A stretch of 46,723 bases of DNA from Aldersonia kunmingensis. Lineage in GTDB: Bacteria > Actinomycetota > Actinomycetes > Mycobacteriales > Mycobacteriaceae. The DNA is taken from contig NZ_LRRB01000314.1 of NCBI RefSeq assembly GCF_001646865.1, positions 1 through 46,723 of the forward strand. Direction: 5' to 3'. Positions 35,744-45,637 of the stretch are shown piece by piece; the first letter of the stretch is position 1; each line of letters starts with the position of its first letter. The notes under the pieces were generated by a model. That model saw only the letters and a list, made by a program, of their open reading frames with translations, ran no database searches and was not told where the DNA came from. A program made the position numbers and the translations under genes.

Positions 35744-36045
35744 TAGATTCGGTCCGCCCTCGGGCACTGGATTTTTCGCACTCGAAGCCATAAGGTGCTG
35801 TTCCGCCGGGGCTAACGCGTACTGACAGGGATTCACGGCAGGTGAATCAGCGTCGACACAGATTTGCCGTAGGTGAATCATGGCTATCCAGATTCGCCCA
35901 CGGAAGAATCACCGCGGTCACTGATTCGTCACAACCGAAATGGGCGTTCCGGGTAATTCTGGAATTCGGCGATCAGAAGGTAGTCTCGAGTTGAAGTACT
36001 TCCGTCGCGCGTTGATTGCGCTTCATTCGAAGGGAATGTCATCTG
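35744..36045 (+). promoter_or_regulatory. lsr2 upstream region with repeated sites
   Basis: 302 bases without a gene, more AT-rich than the surroundings. It contains ATTCAC-N5-GTGAAT (35831-35847), GGTGAATCA twice (35841-35849 and 35872-35880), and GATT(T/C)G at 35861, 35891 and 35923, spaced 30 and 32 bases apart, close to three helical turns. A possible -10 box TAGTCT (35981-35986) gives a 5' leader of about 50 bases. The repeats would then lie about 70-160 bases upstream of the transcription start. Confidence 0.5.
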
Positions 36046-36399
36046 ATGGCAAAAAAGGTCACTGTCACGTTGATCGACGATGTCGACGGCGAGGCGGTTG
36101 CGGATGAGACTGTTGAATTCGGCCTCGATGGTGTTTCATACGAGATCGACCTTGCGGCGGAAAACGCAGAACTTCTTCGCGAACAACTGCAGGCTTGGAT
36201 CGAGAGCGCGCGCCGCATCAGCGGACGGCGCCGGGTGAAGCCGGCTCCGGCCACCGCGACGACCACCAAGGTCCGCGTTCCGGTTGACCGCGAGCAGAGC
36301 GCCGCGATTCGCGATTGGGCACGTCGCAACGGGCACAAGGTTTCTGCCCGCGGCCGCATCTCCGCCGACGTCATCGAGGCCTACAACACCGCGAACTGA
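36046..36399 (+). CDS. lsr2: nucleoid-associated protein Lsr2
   Basis: H-NS-like DNA-bridging protein that silences AT-rich and acquired genes in actinobacteria. The 117-aa protein has the N-terminal dimerisation domain ([16 protein letters not shown] to residue 60), a basic linker ([13 protein letters not shown]), and a C-terminal DNA-binding domain with the AT-hook-like R102-G-R104 in [16 protein letters not shown]. The ATG at 36046 is preceded by AAGGGA ten bases away. A strong intrinsic terminator follows, so it is monocistronic. The repeats upstream are candidates for autoregulation. Confidence 0.97.
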   Translation: MAKKVTVTLIDDVDGEAVADETVEFGLDGVSYEIDLAAENAELLREQLQAWIESARRISGRRRVKPAPATATTTKVRVPVDREQSAAIRDWARRNGHKVSARGRISADVIEAYNTAN

Positions 36400-36439
36400 C
36401 ATACAGAACGCATCACCCCGCTGATCGTGGGGTGCAGCA

Positions 36440-36480
36440 ACCGCCCGGCCCGTCGTGGGGGCCGGGCGGTCTATTTTTTC
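36440..36480 (+). terminator. intrinsic terminator of lsr2
   Basis: 12-bp GC stem ACCGCCCGGCCC / GGGCCGGGCGGT with a 7-base loop, followed by CTA and six T (36474-36479). This is the most classical terminator in the window. Confidence 0.92.
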
Positions 36481-36627
36481 GGGCACGATTTCGCACGGCG
36501 CGCGGGCGAATTTCTCGACTAGGGGGGTGTTAACACCCCACCTTGGGTGGCTATCGCGATTCGGGCACTGCGACAAAAATTGGACACGCAAAGTCCGGTA
36601 CGAGCTATGAAAAAGGCAGGGATCGAA

Positions 36628-36912
36628 ATGATGGCAACCGCGCTTCCGACCGCCCTCCGGGACGACCTCGATTCCGAGGATCTGCGCGCCGCGATCGACG
36701 ATCTCGACTCGGAGATTGTCGAACTGGTCCGTCGACGTACCGAACTCACTCATTCGGCAGGCACAGCCAGGATGCACGCGGGGTTGCCGCGCACCGCCCA
36801 TCACAGCGAAATGGGCGCTGTGCGCCGCTACGAGGCCGAACTCGGCCGCGAGGGCGTTGGTCTGGCAATCCTGCTTATGCGACTCGGCCGCAGTGGAGTG
36901 CCCCAGGCCTGA
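36628..36912 (+). CDS. chorismate mutase (AroQ-delta type)
   Basis: Converts chorismate to prephenate for Phe and Tyr synthesis. The 94-aa all-helical protein matches the intracellular mycobacterial enzyme (MtCM): LRAAIDDLDSEIVELVRRRTEL, HSAGTARMHAG, HHSEMGAVRRYE, ending in GLAILLMRLGRSG (each continuous in the protein). MtCM has low activity alone and is activated by binding DAHP synthase, with its C-terminal LGR-type tail reaching the active site; this tail is kept here. I chose the ATG at 36628, which has AGGGA six bases upstream and gives the family length; ATG at 36607 is possible. No signal peptide, so it is not the secreted form. Confidence 0.85.
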   Translation: MMATALPTALRDDLDSEDLRAAIDDLDSEIVELVRRRTELTHSAGTARMHAGLPRTAHHSEMGAVRRYEAELGREGVGLAILLMRLGRSGVPQA

Positions 36913-36955
36913 CGGGGCGCTCGGCAAACCCCCGACAGAGCGGGGATAACGCAAT

Positions 36956-37000
36956 ACGAAGGGCACCGGCGCGGTGATCTTGCCGCCCGGTGCCCTTCGT
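36956..37000 (+). terminator. hairpin after chorismate mutase
   Basis: 14-bp perfect stem (ACGAAGGGCACCGG and complement) with a 17-base loop, no T-tract. It lies between chorismate mutase and the FHA gene. Confidence 0.7.
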
Positions 37001-37031
37001 TGCACGATTGACCCGTGCCCCAGAGGTCTTT

Positions 37032-37655
37032 GTGAGTGTCCTAGATGGTCCGTGTCTGCGTTTTGCCGATTCGGACGGCCGGTCGCAGGAGGTAGTCCTA
37101 GCGCCCGGTCATCCGCGTGTGACCATCGGCCGGTCGCCGCAAGCAGATATCGCCCTCACCTGGGATGACGAGGTGTCGCGCCTGCATGCCGCGGTCGAGT
37201 GGATGAGTACGCACTGGACGATCGTCGACGACGGCCTGTCCCGAAACGGGACGTTCGTCAACGGCGAGCGCATCGCGGGGCGACGTAGCCTGCGCGCCGG
37301 TGACCGGATCCGCGTCGGCGGCTCGTTGCTCACCTTTCACGAGTTCGGCGGCGGTATGGACGACGTCACCCGCATCTCGTCGGGCACGATGCCGACCGTG
37401 CGTTCGCTGACCGAGACGCAGCGCTCGGTGCTGGTTGCGCTGTGCCGGCCCTACAAACACAACGCCAGCTTCGCCACACCCGCGTCGAATCAGCAGATCG
37501 CGGGGGAGTTGTTCCTGAGCGTGGACGCGATCAAGACGCACCTGCGCGCGCTGTTCGCCAAGTTCGGTGTGGAGGATCTGCCGCAGAACCAGAAGCGGGT
37601 TCGCTTGGCGGAACTCGCGATTCAGAGCGGGATCATTTCCGAGCGCGACCTGTAG
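37032..37655 (+). CDS. FHA-domain regulator with HTH
   Basis: 207-aa protein. An FHA phosphothreonine-binding domain covers about residues 20-100: RVTIGRSPQADIAL (G33-R34), VSRLHAAVEW (S49-R50-H52), and SRNGTFVNGERI (N72-G73, N77), all the residues needed for pThr binding. A short Thr/Ser-rich linker (DDVTRISSGTMPTVR) is followed by a LuxR-like helix-turn-helix at about 125-200 (SNQQIAGELFLSVDAIKTHLRALFAKFG). It is therefore probably a transcription factor controlled by Ser/Thr phosphorylation. The GTG at 37032 has AGAGG five bases upstream. No kinase is adjacent, but two unusual kinases are encoded 15-25 kb away. Confidence 0.85.
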   Translation: MSVLDGPCLRFADSDGRSQEVVLAPGHPRVTIGRSPQADIALTWDDEVSRLHAAVEWMSTHWTIVDDGLSRNGTFVNGERIAGRRSLRAGDRIRVGGSLLTFHEFGGGMDDVTRISSGTMPTVRSLTETQRSVLVALCRPYKHNASFATPASNQQIAGELFLSVDAIKTHLRALFAKFGVEDLPQNQKRVRLAELAIQSGIISERDL

Positions 37656-37676
37656 CCAGGCTTCGCACAAAGAAGC

Positions 37677-37706
37677 GCCGGACGCCCGCAGTCACGGGCG
37701 CCCGGC
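37677..37706. terminator. bidirectional hairpin terminator
   Basis: GCCGG-A-CGCCCG / CGGGCG-C-CCGGC with a 6-base loop and one A-C mismatch, between the convergent FHA and hydrolase genes. Confidence 0.6.
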
Positions 37707-37731
37707 TGGATGGTGGTTCTTGGGTTGCGGC

Positions 37732-38688
37732 TCAGGCGGCGAGCGCCAGCTTGCGCACGGTGGACGGGCGCGCGGCCCGCACGTCGTCGATCAGCCGGCC
37801 GATCGCGGTGGCGACCGAGTCGGGCTGCTCCATGATCACCGCGTGGCCGGCATCGAGGACGCCGACCAGTTCGGCGCCGGGGATGGCCGCAGCCATCGCG
37901 ATGGAATGCGACGGCGGCGTCATCAGGTCGTCCGAGCCGCACAACACCACGGTCGGGATCGCGCCGAGCGCGGGCAGCGCATCGGACTCGTCGTAGACCA
38001 TGAACTCGCTCAGGAAGCTGGCCATCGTCTCGATCGGGGTCTCGTTGTGCATGGCATTGGCCAGTGCGACGACGCGCGGGTTGACCGCCCGGCCGAACTC
38101 GGCGATCCGGATCACGGGAGCAAAGACTCGGCAGGCCGCGCGCTTCGTGCGGGTGACCAGCCGCGGGGCGCGGCGGGTGGCGGCCTGGAACCAGGAGATG
38201 ACGGGGTGCTGCAGGAAGCGGCCGAAACCGGAATCCGGAAGCCCGCTCGCGGCCGTGGCGATCAGCGCGACGCCGGCGACGCGGTTGCCAATCTCCTCGG
38301 GAAAGTTCCTGGTGTAGGTCAGTGCGGTCATGCCACCCATCGAATGCCCGACGAGGATCGCCTGCGAGGTGCCGACCACCTGGTCGAGCACGGCACGCAG
38401 ATCGTGGGCGAGCTGGTCGAGGGTGTAGGTCGCGGCATCCGCTTCATCGGAGTCGCCGTGGCCGCGGTGATCGAAGCTCACGATGCGCGGCTGCTGCGGG
38501 GCGTTCCCCAGCAGGTCGCGAACGTAGCTCCAGGACTCATCTCGCAGGCAGTGCCCGTGCAGGAGAACCACGGTGACATCGGCATCAGCTGGACCGGAGG
38601 TGCGCACGGCGAGCGAAACACCATCGTCGGTGGTGATCCGGAACCGGTCTTCGGTGTCGAACCGGTTCTGCTGCGCTGAGGCGGTCAT
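37732..38688 (-). CDS. alpha/beta hydrolase
   Basis: 318-aa soluble hydrolase. Oxyanion-hole segment VVLLHGHCLRDESW, SFDHRGHGDSD, nucleophile Ser116 in LVGHSMGGMTAL, then acid in VVLCGSDDLMTPP and His in GVLDAGHAVIMEQP. A cap of about 90 residues lies between the core halves, with a basic segment (AATRRAPRLVTRTKRAACR). The layout is like lysophospholipase or epoxide-hydrolase-type enzymes but the substrate is unknown. I chose the ATG at 38688; longer starts give a basic non-conserved extension. It is divergent from the secreted lipase gene. Confidence 0.88.
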   Translation of the reverse strand: MTASAQQNRFDTEDRFRITTDDGVSLAVRTSGPADADVTVVLLHGHCLRDESWSYVRDLLGNAPQQPRIVSFDHRGHGDSDEADAATYTLDQLAHDLRAVLDQVVGTSQAILVGHSMGGMTALTYTRNFPEEIGNRVAGVALIATAASGLPDSGFGRFLQHPVISWFQAATRRAPRLVTRTKRAACRVFAPVIRIAEFGRAVNPRVVALANAMHNETPIETMASFLSEFMVYDESDALPALGAIPTVVLCGSDDLMTPPSHSIAMAAAIPGAELVGVLDAGHAVIMEQPDSVATAIGRLIDDVRAARPSTVRKLALAA

Positions 38689-38873
38689 CGCGGTCTCCGA
38701 TCGGGCTGTTAATGACACCTTCGACTTTGCTCTGGGGCCGCCGTCGCCGATACGGACCCGAAGGTGCACCAGGGGCCCCGCGGGGTGGAGATTTCACTAC
38801 CAAGGTGGCGGTTTCCGGGCTAGCCTCTGCCGAGCGCCGTGTTTCGGACACGGTGTCCTACGGGGAGGTTCCA

Positions 38874-39863
38874 GTGATTTCTGTTCGCCTGATGGTCGGC
38901 GCTGCGCTCACCGCACTCGGCCTACTGGCCGCGCCGGCAACCGCGCAGGGCGCACCCCTGCCCGTGGACTACAACTTCTTGTCCGGGATCCCGGCAGAGC
39001 TGACCAACCCCGGCGGATCGCTGCCCGGCAGCAACGACTGGAACTGCAAACCGTCAGCGGCACACCCGAATCCGGTGATCCTGGTGCATGGCACAGGCGG
39101 CTCACAGCAGACGAACTGGGGCGCGTACGCGCCGCTGCTGGCGAACGAGGGGTACTGCGTCTTCGCGCCCACCTTCGGCAATCTCACGAACCTGCCGTGG
39201 CCCGTCACGGCGATCGGCGGGCTCGCCTCGATCGACAAGAGCGCCGCCGACCTCGCGGTGTACGTCGATCGGGTCCTCGCCGCCACTGGTGCGTCCAAGG
39301 TGGACATCGTCGGCCACTCGCAGGGCACCCTGATGCCGACGTACTACCTCAAGCACCTCGGCGGTGCGGGCAAGGTGGACAAGTACGTATCGCTTGCCCC
39401 GCTGTGGAACGGCACGAACGCCGGCGAGGGCGCGGCGATCTCGGCGTTCACGCGACGCCTCGGCATCACTGTCTTCGACCAGTTGCTCACCCCGCTGTGC
39501 GGCGCATGCCTGCAGATGGTGACCGGTTCGCCGTTCATCACCGAGCTGCAGGCCGGTGGCATGGCTGTCCCGGGCGTCACCTACACCAACATCATGACCC
39601 GCTACGACGAGCTGGTCGTGCCGTACACCAGCGGCATCCTCAACGCTCCGAACTCCACGAACATCGTGGTGCAGGACGGCTGCGCACAGGATTACTCCGA
39701 GCACGCGGGTATCGCGGGAAGCCGGCGAGCGGCGACCTTCGTGCTCAACGCGTTGGACCCGGCGCACCCCGGCCGGTGCCGTGCGAATTCGCGCCGCCGT
39801 TCACGGGCTAGTTCGAGCCGCTGCGCCGTCATGTGGTGGCGGCGCGTTCCTCGGCCGGTTTAG
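38874..39863 (+). CDS. secreted lipase, C-terminus frameshifted
   Basis: Exported alpha/beta lipase (class-2-like, triacylglycerol lipase group). The GTG at 38874 has GGAGG five bases upstream. Residues 1-26 are a Sec signal peptide ending AAPATAQG. VILVHGTGG forms the oxyanion hole, Ser149 is in VGHSQGTLM, and His277 is in DYSEHAGI. After DPAHP (about 39766-39769) the frame gives an Arg-rich unconserved end that runs into the next gene. The frame one base over reads RPVPCEFAPPFTG and stops at 39811, the ending expected for the family. One C is thus probably missing from a CCCC run, by mutation or sequencing error. Confidence 0.85.
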   Translation: MISVRLMVGAALTALGLLAAPATAQGAPLPVDYNFLSGIPAELTNPGGSLPGSNDWNCKPSAAHPNPVILVHGTGGSQQTNWGAYAPLLANEGYCVFAPTFGNLTNLPWPVTAIGGLASIDKSAADLAVYVDRVLAATGASKVDIVGHSQGTLMPTYYLKHLGGAGKVDKYVSLAPLWNGTNAGEGAAISAFTRRLGITVFDQLLTPLCGACLQMVTGSPFITELQAGGMAVPGVTYTNIMTRYDELVVPYTSGILNAPNSTNIVVQDGCAQDYSEHAGIAGSRRAATFVLNALDPAHPGRCRANSRRRSRASSSRCAVMWWRRVPRPV

Positions 39864-40470
39864 GCGGTAGGGCCAGCACTGCCGCAGCCAGGAAGCACAA
39901 CGCGCCGACAAAGGTGCCTAGATTGGCCGTGCGCGCGTTGTGAAGCTCTCCCGTGGTCGGATCGAGGTACGCGCCCACCGCCGAGATACCGAAGGCGATT
40001 GAGCCGATCATGTTCAGCCAGCTGCTCAGCCAGTTCCGGGCGTGCGGATCCCACAGCTTGTCGGTGTCGGTCGTTGCCAGGACCGCCAATGCACTCGACG
40101 CCAGGAACGCGATCGAGCCGAACGCATCGGGACGCCACACCCACTGGTTGGCCTGATCGGCGGTGAGGCTGACGATCAGGGTCGCGCCCGTCGAGACGTT
40201 GAACAGCAGGGTCCCGATGAACTGCACGGCGGCCGACCAGTAGTCCCAGCGCTCCACCCGATGCGACTCGGCGTTCGGCACCGGGCGCCCGGACAGGCGT
40301 AGCTGGATGAAGCCCGCCAAAGTGAAGAAGACCGAGCCGACGAAATACGTGAGGTTGTCGAGCCGTTCGCCGACCGCGCTTGCGTAGGCGGGCCACGCCC
40401 CGAGGGCAAACAACACCGATCCGATCGCGAAACCCCAGGACTCGCGGCGCATGACGAGTATTCGATTCAC
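39829..40470 (-). CDS. membrane protein, possibly YrhK-like
   Basis: 213-aa integral membrane protein with about six hydrophobic segments. SWGFAIGSVLFALGAWPAY near the start, followed by DNLTYFVGSVFFTLAGFIQL, has the aromatic-Gly-Ser pattern of YrhK-like domains, which suggests but does not prove that family. WDYWSAAVQFIGTLLFNVST and WSLxMxGS-like repeats follow. It has no catalytic motifs. The GTG at 40470 has AAGGA five bases upstream. Its 3' end overlaps the frameshifted lipase frame but not the repaired one. Confidence 0.7.
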   Translation of the reverse strand: MNRILVMRRESWGFAIGSVLFALGAWPAYASAVGERLDNLTYFVGSVFFTLAGFIQLRLSGRPVPNAESHRVERWDYWSAAVQFIGTLLFNVSTGATLIVSLTADQANQWVWRPDAFGSIAFLASSALAVLATTDTDKLWDPHARNWLSSWLNMIGSIAFGISAVGAYLDPTTGELHNARTANLGTFVGALCFLAAAVLALPPKPAEERAATT

Positions 40471-40487
40471 GAAGATCCTTGGGCGTT

Positions 40488-40498
40488 CGCTGTCGGCG
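40488..40498. promoter_or_regulatory. possible ClgR-like site upstream of clpC1
   Basis: CGC-TGTCG-GCG with a following TAC resembles the CGC-N5-GCG core of ClgR boxes that control clp genes in actinobacteria. The flanks fit only partly and it is about 190 bases before the start codon. Confidence 0.25.
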
Positions 40499-40690
40499 TA
40501 CAGGTCGGGGAAACGAAATCATCGCTGGTCGCGTTAACTGAAGTAAGCCGATCGGCGTCCGTGGTCTACCCACCACAGAGGCGACGTTCGTGCACCTCGC
40601 CAACTACAGTAGAGGCGGGGGAGTGGGATTCTTTGCGGATTCCAGCGCCTACCCGGTGGCGTCAGCGCCGGAGCGAAGTGAGGGAGAACG

Positions 40691-43213
<2,523 letters not shown>

Positions 43214-43221
43214 CAGCTAGA

Positions 43222-43263
43222 CACAGCGGGCCGTCGAGTCTTCGGACTCGGCGGCCCGCTGTG
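43222..43263 (+). terminator. hairpin terminator of clpC1
   Basis: CACAGCGGGCCG / CGGCCCGCTGTG outer stem plus GAGTC-TTCG-GACTC, capped by a stable TTCG tetraloop; nearly continuous over 42 bases. Confidence 0.85.
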
Positions 43264-43349
43264 CGTTTGCCACCCGTACCGATTTCAACCGGGCGCGACC
43301 CGGTCCGCGGGTCGCTCCGCAGGCTGCGCTCCTGGCAACCGCGGGAGTA

Positions 43350-43365
43350 GGTTCGACTGCGAACC
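43350..43365. promoter_or_regulatory. palindromic operator candidate before osmC-like gene
   Basis: Perfect GGTTCG-N4-CGAACC, overlapping a possible -10 (TAGGTT at 43348-43353) and ending seven bases before the ribosome site. Such placement suits a repressor. Confidence 0.45.
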
Positions 43366-43383
43366 CGAGGGAAGGAATTGCGC

Positions 43384-43821
43384 ATGCCAACACGCACCGC
43401 CCGTACCGAGTGGACCGGTGGACTTCAGGACGGCTCCGGCCGGGTAACCCTGGCGAGTTCCGGGGTCGGCACCTACGACGTGTCGTTCCCCAAGCGGTCG
43501 GCCGACGACGCGGACGGCACCACCAGCCCCGAGGAGCTCATCGCAGCGGCGCATTCCGCGTGCTTCTCGATGGCGCTGTCGGCTGAGATCGGCAGGGCAG
43601 GCGGAACCCCGCAGTCGCTCGACGTTTCGGCGGACGTCACGCTCGGCCCGGATCCGGCGGGCGGCTTCCGGCTCACCGGCATCCAGATCACCGTGCGCGG
43701 CAAGGTGGACGGACTCGACGCGGATGGGTTCGAGAAGGCCGCTCAGACCGCCAAGGCGGGCTGCCCGGTGAGTAAGGCACTGACCGGCGTGGACATCACG
43801 CTGGACGCGGCCCTGGCCTGA
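43384..43821 (+). CDS. OsmC-family peroxidase
   Basis: 145-aa thiol peroxidase of the OsmC/Ohr family, which reduces organic hydroperoxides. The peroxidatic Cys is in AAAHSACFSMALS and the resolving Cys in AKAGCPVSKALTGV; the glutamate of the active site is in TSPEELIAAAHS. The pattern TARTEWTGGLQDGSG at the start is typical of OsmC rather than Ohr. The ATG at 43384 has AAGGAA six bases upstream; the TTG at 43378 lies within that site. Palindrome and terminator on either side show an independent unit. Confidence 0.93.
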   Translation: MPTRTARTEWTGGLQDGSGRVTLASSGVGTYDVSFPKRSADDADGTTSPEELIAAAHSACFSMALSAEIGRAGGTPQSLDVSADVTLGPDPAGGFRLTGIQITVRGKVDGLDADGFEKAAQTAKAGCPVSKALTGVDITLDAALA

Positions 43822-43838
43822 TCCACACATAAACGAAG

Positions 43839-43872
43839 CGGGGCCCGGACACCATTTGGTGTTCGGGCCCCG
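43839..43872. terminator. bidirectional hairpin terminator
   Basis: 16-bp nearly perfect stem (CGGGGCCCGGACACCA and complement, one G-U) between the convergent OsmC and CbtA genes. Confidence 0.85.
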
Positions 43873-43892
43873 ACTGCGTTTGGGTACTTCGG

Positions 43893-44732
43893 CTAGCTGG
43901 CCGCGCCCACCGGAGTGGGGGAGTCCGCGGTCGTGCGCGTGGAGCGCTCGGTGAGGAACGCGAATGCGAGTCCCAATGCCGTCCACAGCGTGGCCTGCAC
44001 GGTGATCGACGAGATGCGGAACTCCCACAGCAGCGTAGCCGGGAAGTCGTCGGGCACCTCGTTGACGCTCGGCATCAGCACGTAACCGAGACCGACGATC
44101 ACCAGGAAGGTCACCAGCGGCGCCGCAATACGGACCGTGACCAGCTTGCTGTGCAGGTGGGTTGCGACATAGCCCGCCGCGACGACGGCGAACAGTCCGA
44201 GCACCACAGCGCCGAGCCACAACAGCGTGCGGTCGTTGATGGTGTCCGGGTCGCCCACTGCGGGCGGGTTGGCCGGGTACTTGAAGAACGGCACTGCCTC
44301 GATGGCAACCCACCCAGCGCCCGCGAGGACCATGGACAACGGGATCCCGGCGAGCGGAATGAACCGACGCAGGTAGAAAATCACCGTCGCGAAGATCGCG
44401 CCGAGCGCGATCCCGGCGAGCGAGGTCGCGAGGAACAGTCCGAACTTCTGTCCCGTCCGGCTGACGAGTGCATCGTCACCGTGCGAATGGCCCTCGGGTT
44501 CGGTCGCCTCGTGCGAATGCGGCGCAGTGGCAGCGCCGTCATGGTGATGCTCTGTAGTCGCGGCGCCCTCATCGTGCTCCGCGGCCGCCGATCCTGCTTC
44601 CTCGATCGCGATCGCAGCATCGACGTGCGGCTCACCGAGCAGGAAAGCGACACCACCGGCAAGCAGGCCGGCAATAAGACCCGCAAGCAGGCCGCGCAGA
44701 AGGAGTTTGGGCAGTGTGTCCGTCAGTGGCAC
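43893..44732 (-). CDS. cbtA: CbtA, proposed cobalt transporter subunit
   Basis: 279-aa membrane protein with about six to seven helices. After the first helix (LLLRGLLAGLIAGLLAGG) comes an extracytoplasmic loop (residues 50-85) with eight or more His in HHHDG, PHSHE and GHSHGDD, suited to binding Co or Ni. The family was proposed as a cobalt transporter from co-occurrence with B12 riboswitches and cobalamin genes; transport is not proven in this organism. It overlaps cbtB by ten bases. Expression is predicted to be repressed by cobalamin through the riboswitch upstream of cbtB. Confidence 0.88.
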   Translation of the reverse strand: MPLTDTLPKLLLRGLLAGLIAGLLAGGVAFLLGEPHVDAAIAIEEAGSAAAEHDEGAATTEHHHDGAATAPHSHEATEPEGHSHGDDALVSRTGQKFGLFLATSLAGIALGAIFATVIFYLRRFIPLAGIPLSMVLAGAGWVAIEAVPFFKYPANPPAVGDPDTINDRTLLWLGAVVLGLFAVVAAGYVATHLHSKLVTVRIAAPLVTFLVIVGLGYVLMPSVNEVPDDFPATLLWEFRISSITVQATLWTALGLAFAFLTERSTRTTADSPTPVGAAS

Positions 44733-44917
44733 GGGAGGCCCAGCAGGTGCCGACCGTCATGCATCAACTCGTGCATGTACATGCCGCTGCGCGAGATTGC
44801 GCCCTGGTCGAAGCCGACCAGGTACAGCGTGATCAGCGCGAGCAGCACGGTGCCCGCTGCGATGAGCAGCGCGAGCATAGGTTCGGTCGTCTGGCTGGGT
44901 GTGTGGACCAGAGCCAT
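44723..44917 (-). CDS. cbtB: CbtB, small proposed cobalt transporter subunit
   Basis: 64-aa protein with one membrane helix (PMLALLIAAGTVLLALITLYL) and a C-terminal metal-binding end, MHELMHDGRHLLGLPCH, with four His and one Cys, the hallmark of CbtB. It precedes cbtA and overlaps it. The ATG has AGGAGG seven bases upstream, and that ribosome site lies within a hairpin (44923-44949) downstream of the riboswitch aptamer. Confidence 0.88.
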   Translation of the reverse strand: MALVHTPSQTTEPMLALLIAAGTVLLALITLYLVGFDQGAISRSGMYMHELMHDGRHLLGLPCH

Positions 44918-44922
44918 GTGTG

Positions 44923-44949
44923 TGCCTCCTGGGATTTCGCGTCCCGGCA
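44923..44949 (-). promoter_or_regulatory. hairpin masking the cbtB ribosome site
   Basis: On the minus strand TGCCGGGA pairs with TCCC and GGCA around an AGGA bulge, so the AGGAGG site is partly enclosed. This is a plausible off-state platform for the riboswitch acting on translation. Confidence 0.5.
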
Positions 44950-44960
44950 GTAGTTGACCA

Positions 44961-45055
44961 TTGGCACGCCGGGGTCTGACTCACCAGCCGTTTCGTATGG
45001 CCGGTTCACAGTGGCGCGACCGCTCCGGAATCTACCGGTATTCCCGCAGTGCCAA
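44961..45055 (-). promoter_or_regulatory. cobalamin riboswitch upstream of cbtBA
   Basis: Read on the minus strand: P1 arm TTGGCAC (45055-45049), GGAAT-loop-ATTCC, the invariant core CGCGCCACTGT, GAACCGG, and a B12-box-like GAGTCAGACCCCGGCG, closing with P1 arm GTGCCAA (44967-44961). P1 pairs perfectly over 7 bp. The order and core agree with the cobalamin aptamer class. At about 95 bases it is much shorter than the usual 180-200, so peripheral stems are missing or reduced. Binding of cobalamin would be expected to reduce CbtB/CbtA expression. Confidence 0.8.
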
Positions 45056-45163
45056 GGTGTTTACTCGCGAACTATCCCACCCCCGATTTTGCAGTGTCAA
45101 TCGGGGGCGGCGTGTGGTGATCGGCACACAGCCGACGCGAAAGCGCCGGTCGCTGGGCCGAAC

Positions 45164-45565
45164 TCAGCTCCAGAACGGATATACGAAGTGGCTCGGGCCG
45201 CCCCCGGGCAGCTGCCAACCCGTGATCGACGGGAAGTTGAACGGCAGTTTCGTCAGCTTGTGCGGGTTGCCGGCCCGGTCGGCCTGCCAGCATTCCAGCA
45301 GGACGCCGTGGAACGCGGTGCACACGATCCGGGTGCTCGTGCCGTACGGCGAGCTCAACCGGTTCGAGGAAGCCAACGGGTTCCAGTAGTCCAGGTCGGT
45401 GGGCGTGAGGAATGCCTTCGTCTCGAACGGGACAAGCGGTGTCGGATAATCCGGAATTGGCGGCCACTCGTCTGCATTCGCCACCGCCGCGCCGCCGAGC
45501 ATCAAGCCCAGTGAAGCCGTCACGATCGCGGTACTTCGTGCCAGACGTTTGAACGTTGTGCGCAC
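45164..45565 (-). CDS. small secreted hypothetical protein
   Basis: 133-aa exported protein. Residues 1-31 are a Sec signal peptide (RTTFKRLARSTAIVTAS, hydrophobic core, then VANA). The mature part of about 100 residues is Pro/aromatic-rich (WPPIPDYPTPL, FNFPSITGW) with two Cys (RIVCTAF, LLECWQ) about ten residues apart, likely a disulfide. Similar small signal-peptide proteins with such repeats are common in nocardiae; I know of no function. The GTG start follows GGGAGGTGGG. Confidence 0.75.
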   Translation of the reverse strand: MRTTFKRLARSTAIVTASLGLMLGGAAVANADEWPPIPDYPTPLVPFETKAFLTPTDLDYWNPLASSNRLSSPYGTSTRIVCTAFHGVLLECWQADRAGNPHKLTKLPFNFPSITGWQLPGGGPSHFVYPFWS

Positions 45566-45637
45566 TGCCCACCTCCCGGTCCGGACTCGGTTGTCCTTTG
45601 TTTGATCTTGGCCGGGAGGCGGGACGTTACTGGTGAG

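Noticed and set aside
35744-36045. A small gene between lysS and lsr2
   Set aside because: No frame with a ribosome site and plausible codons; the stretch is better explained as regulatory.
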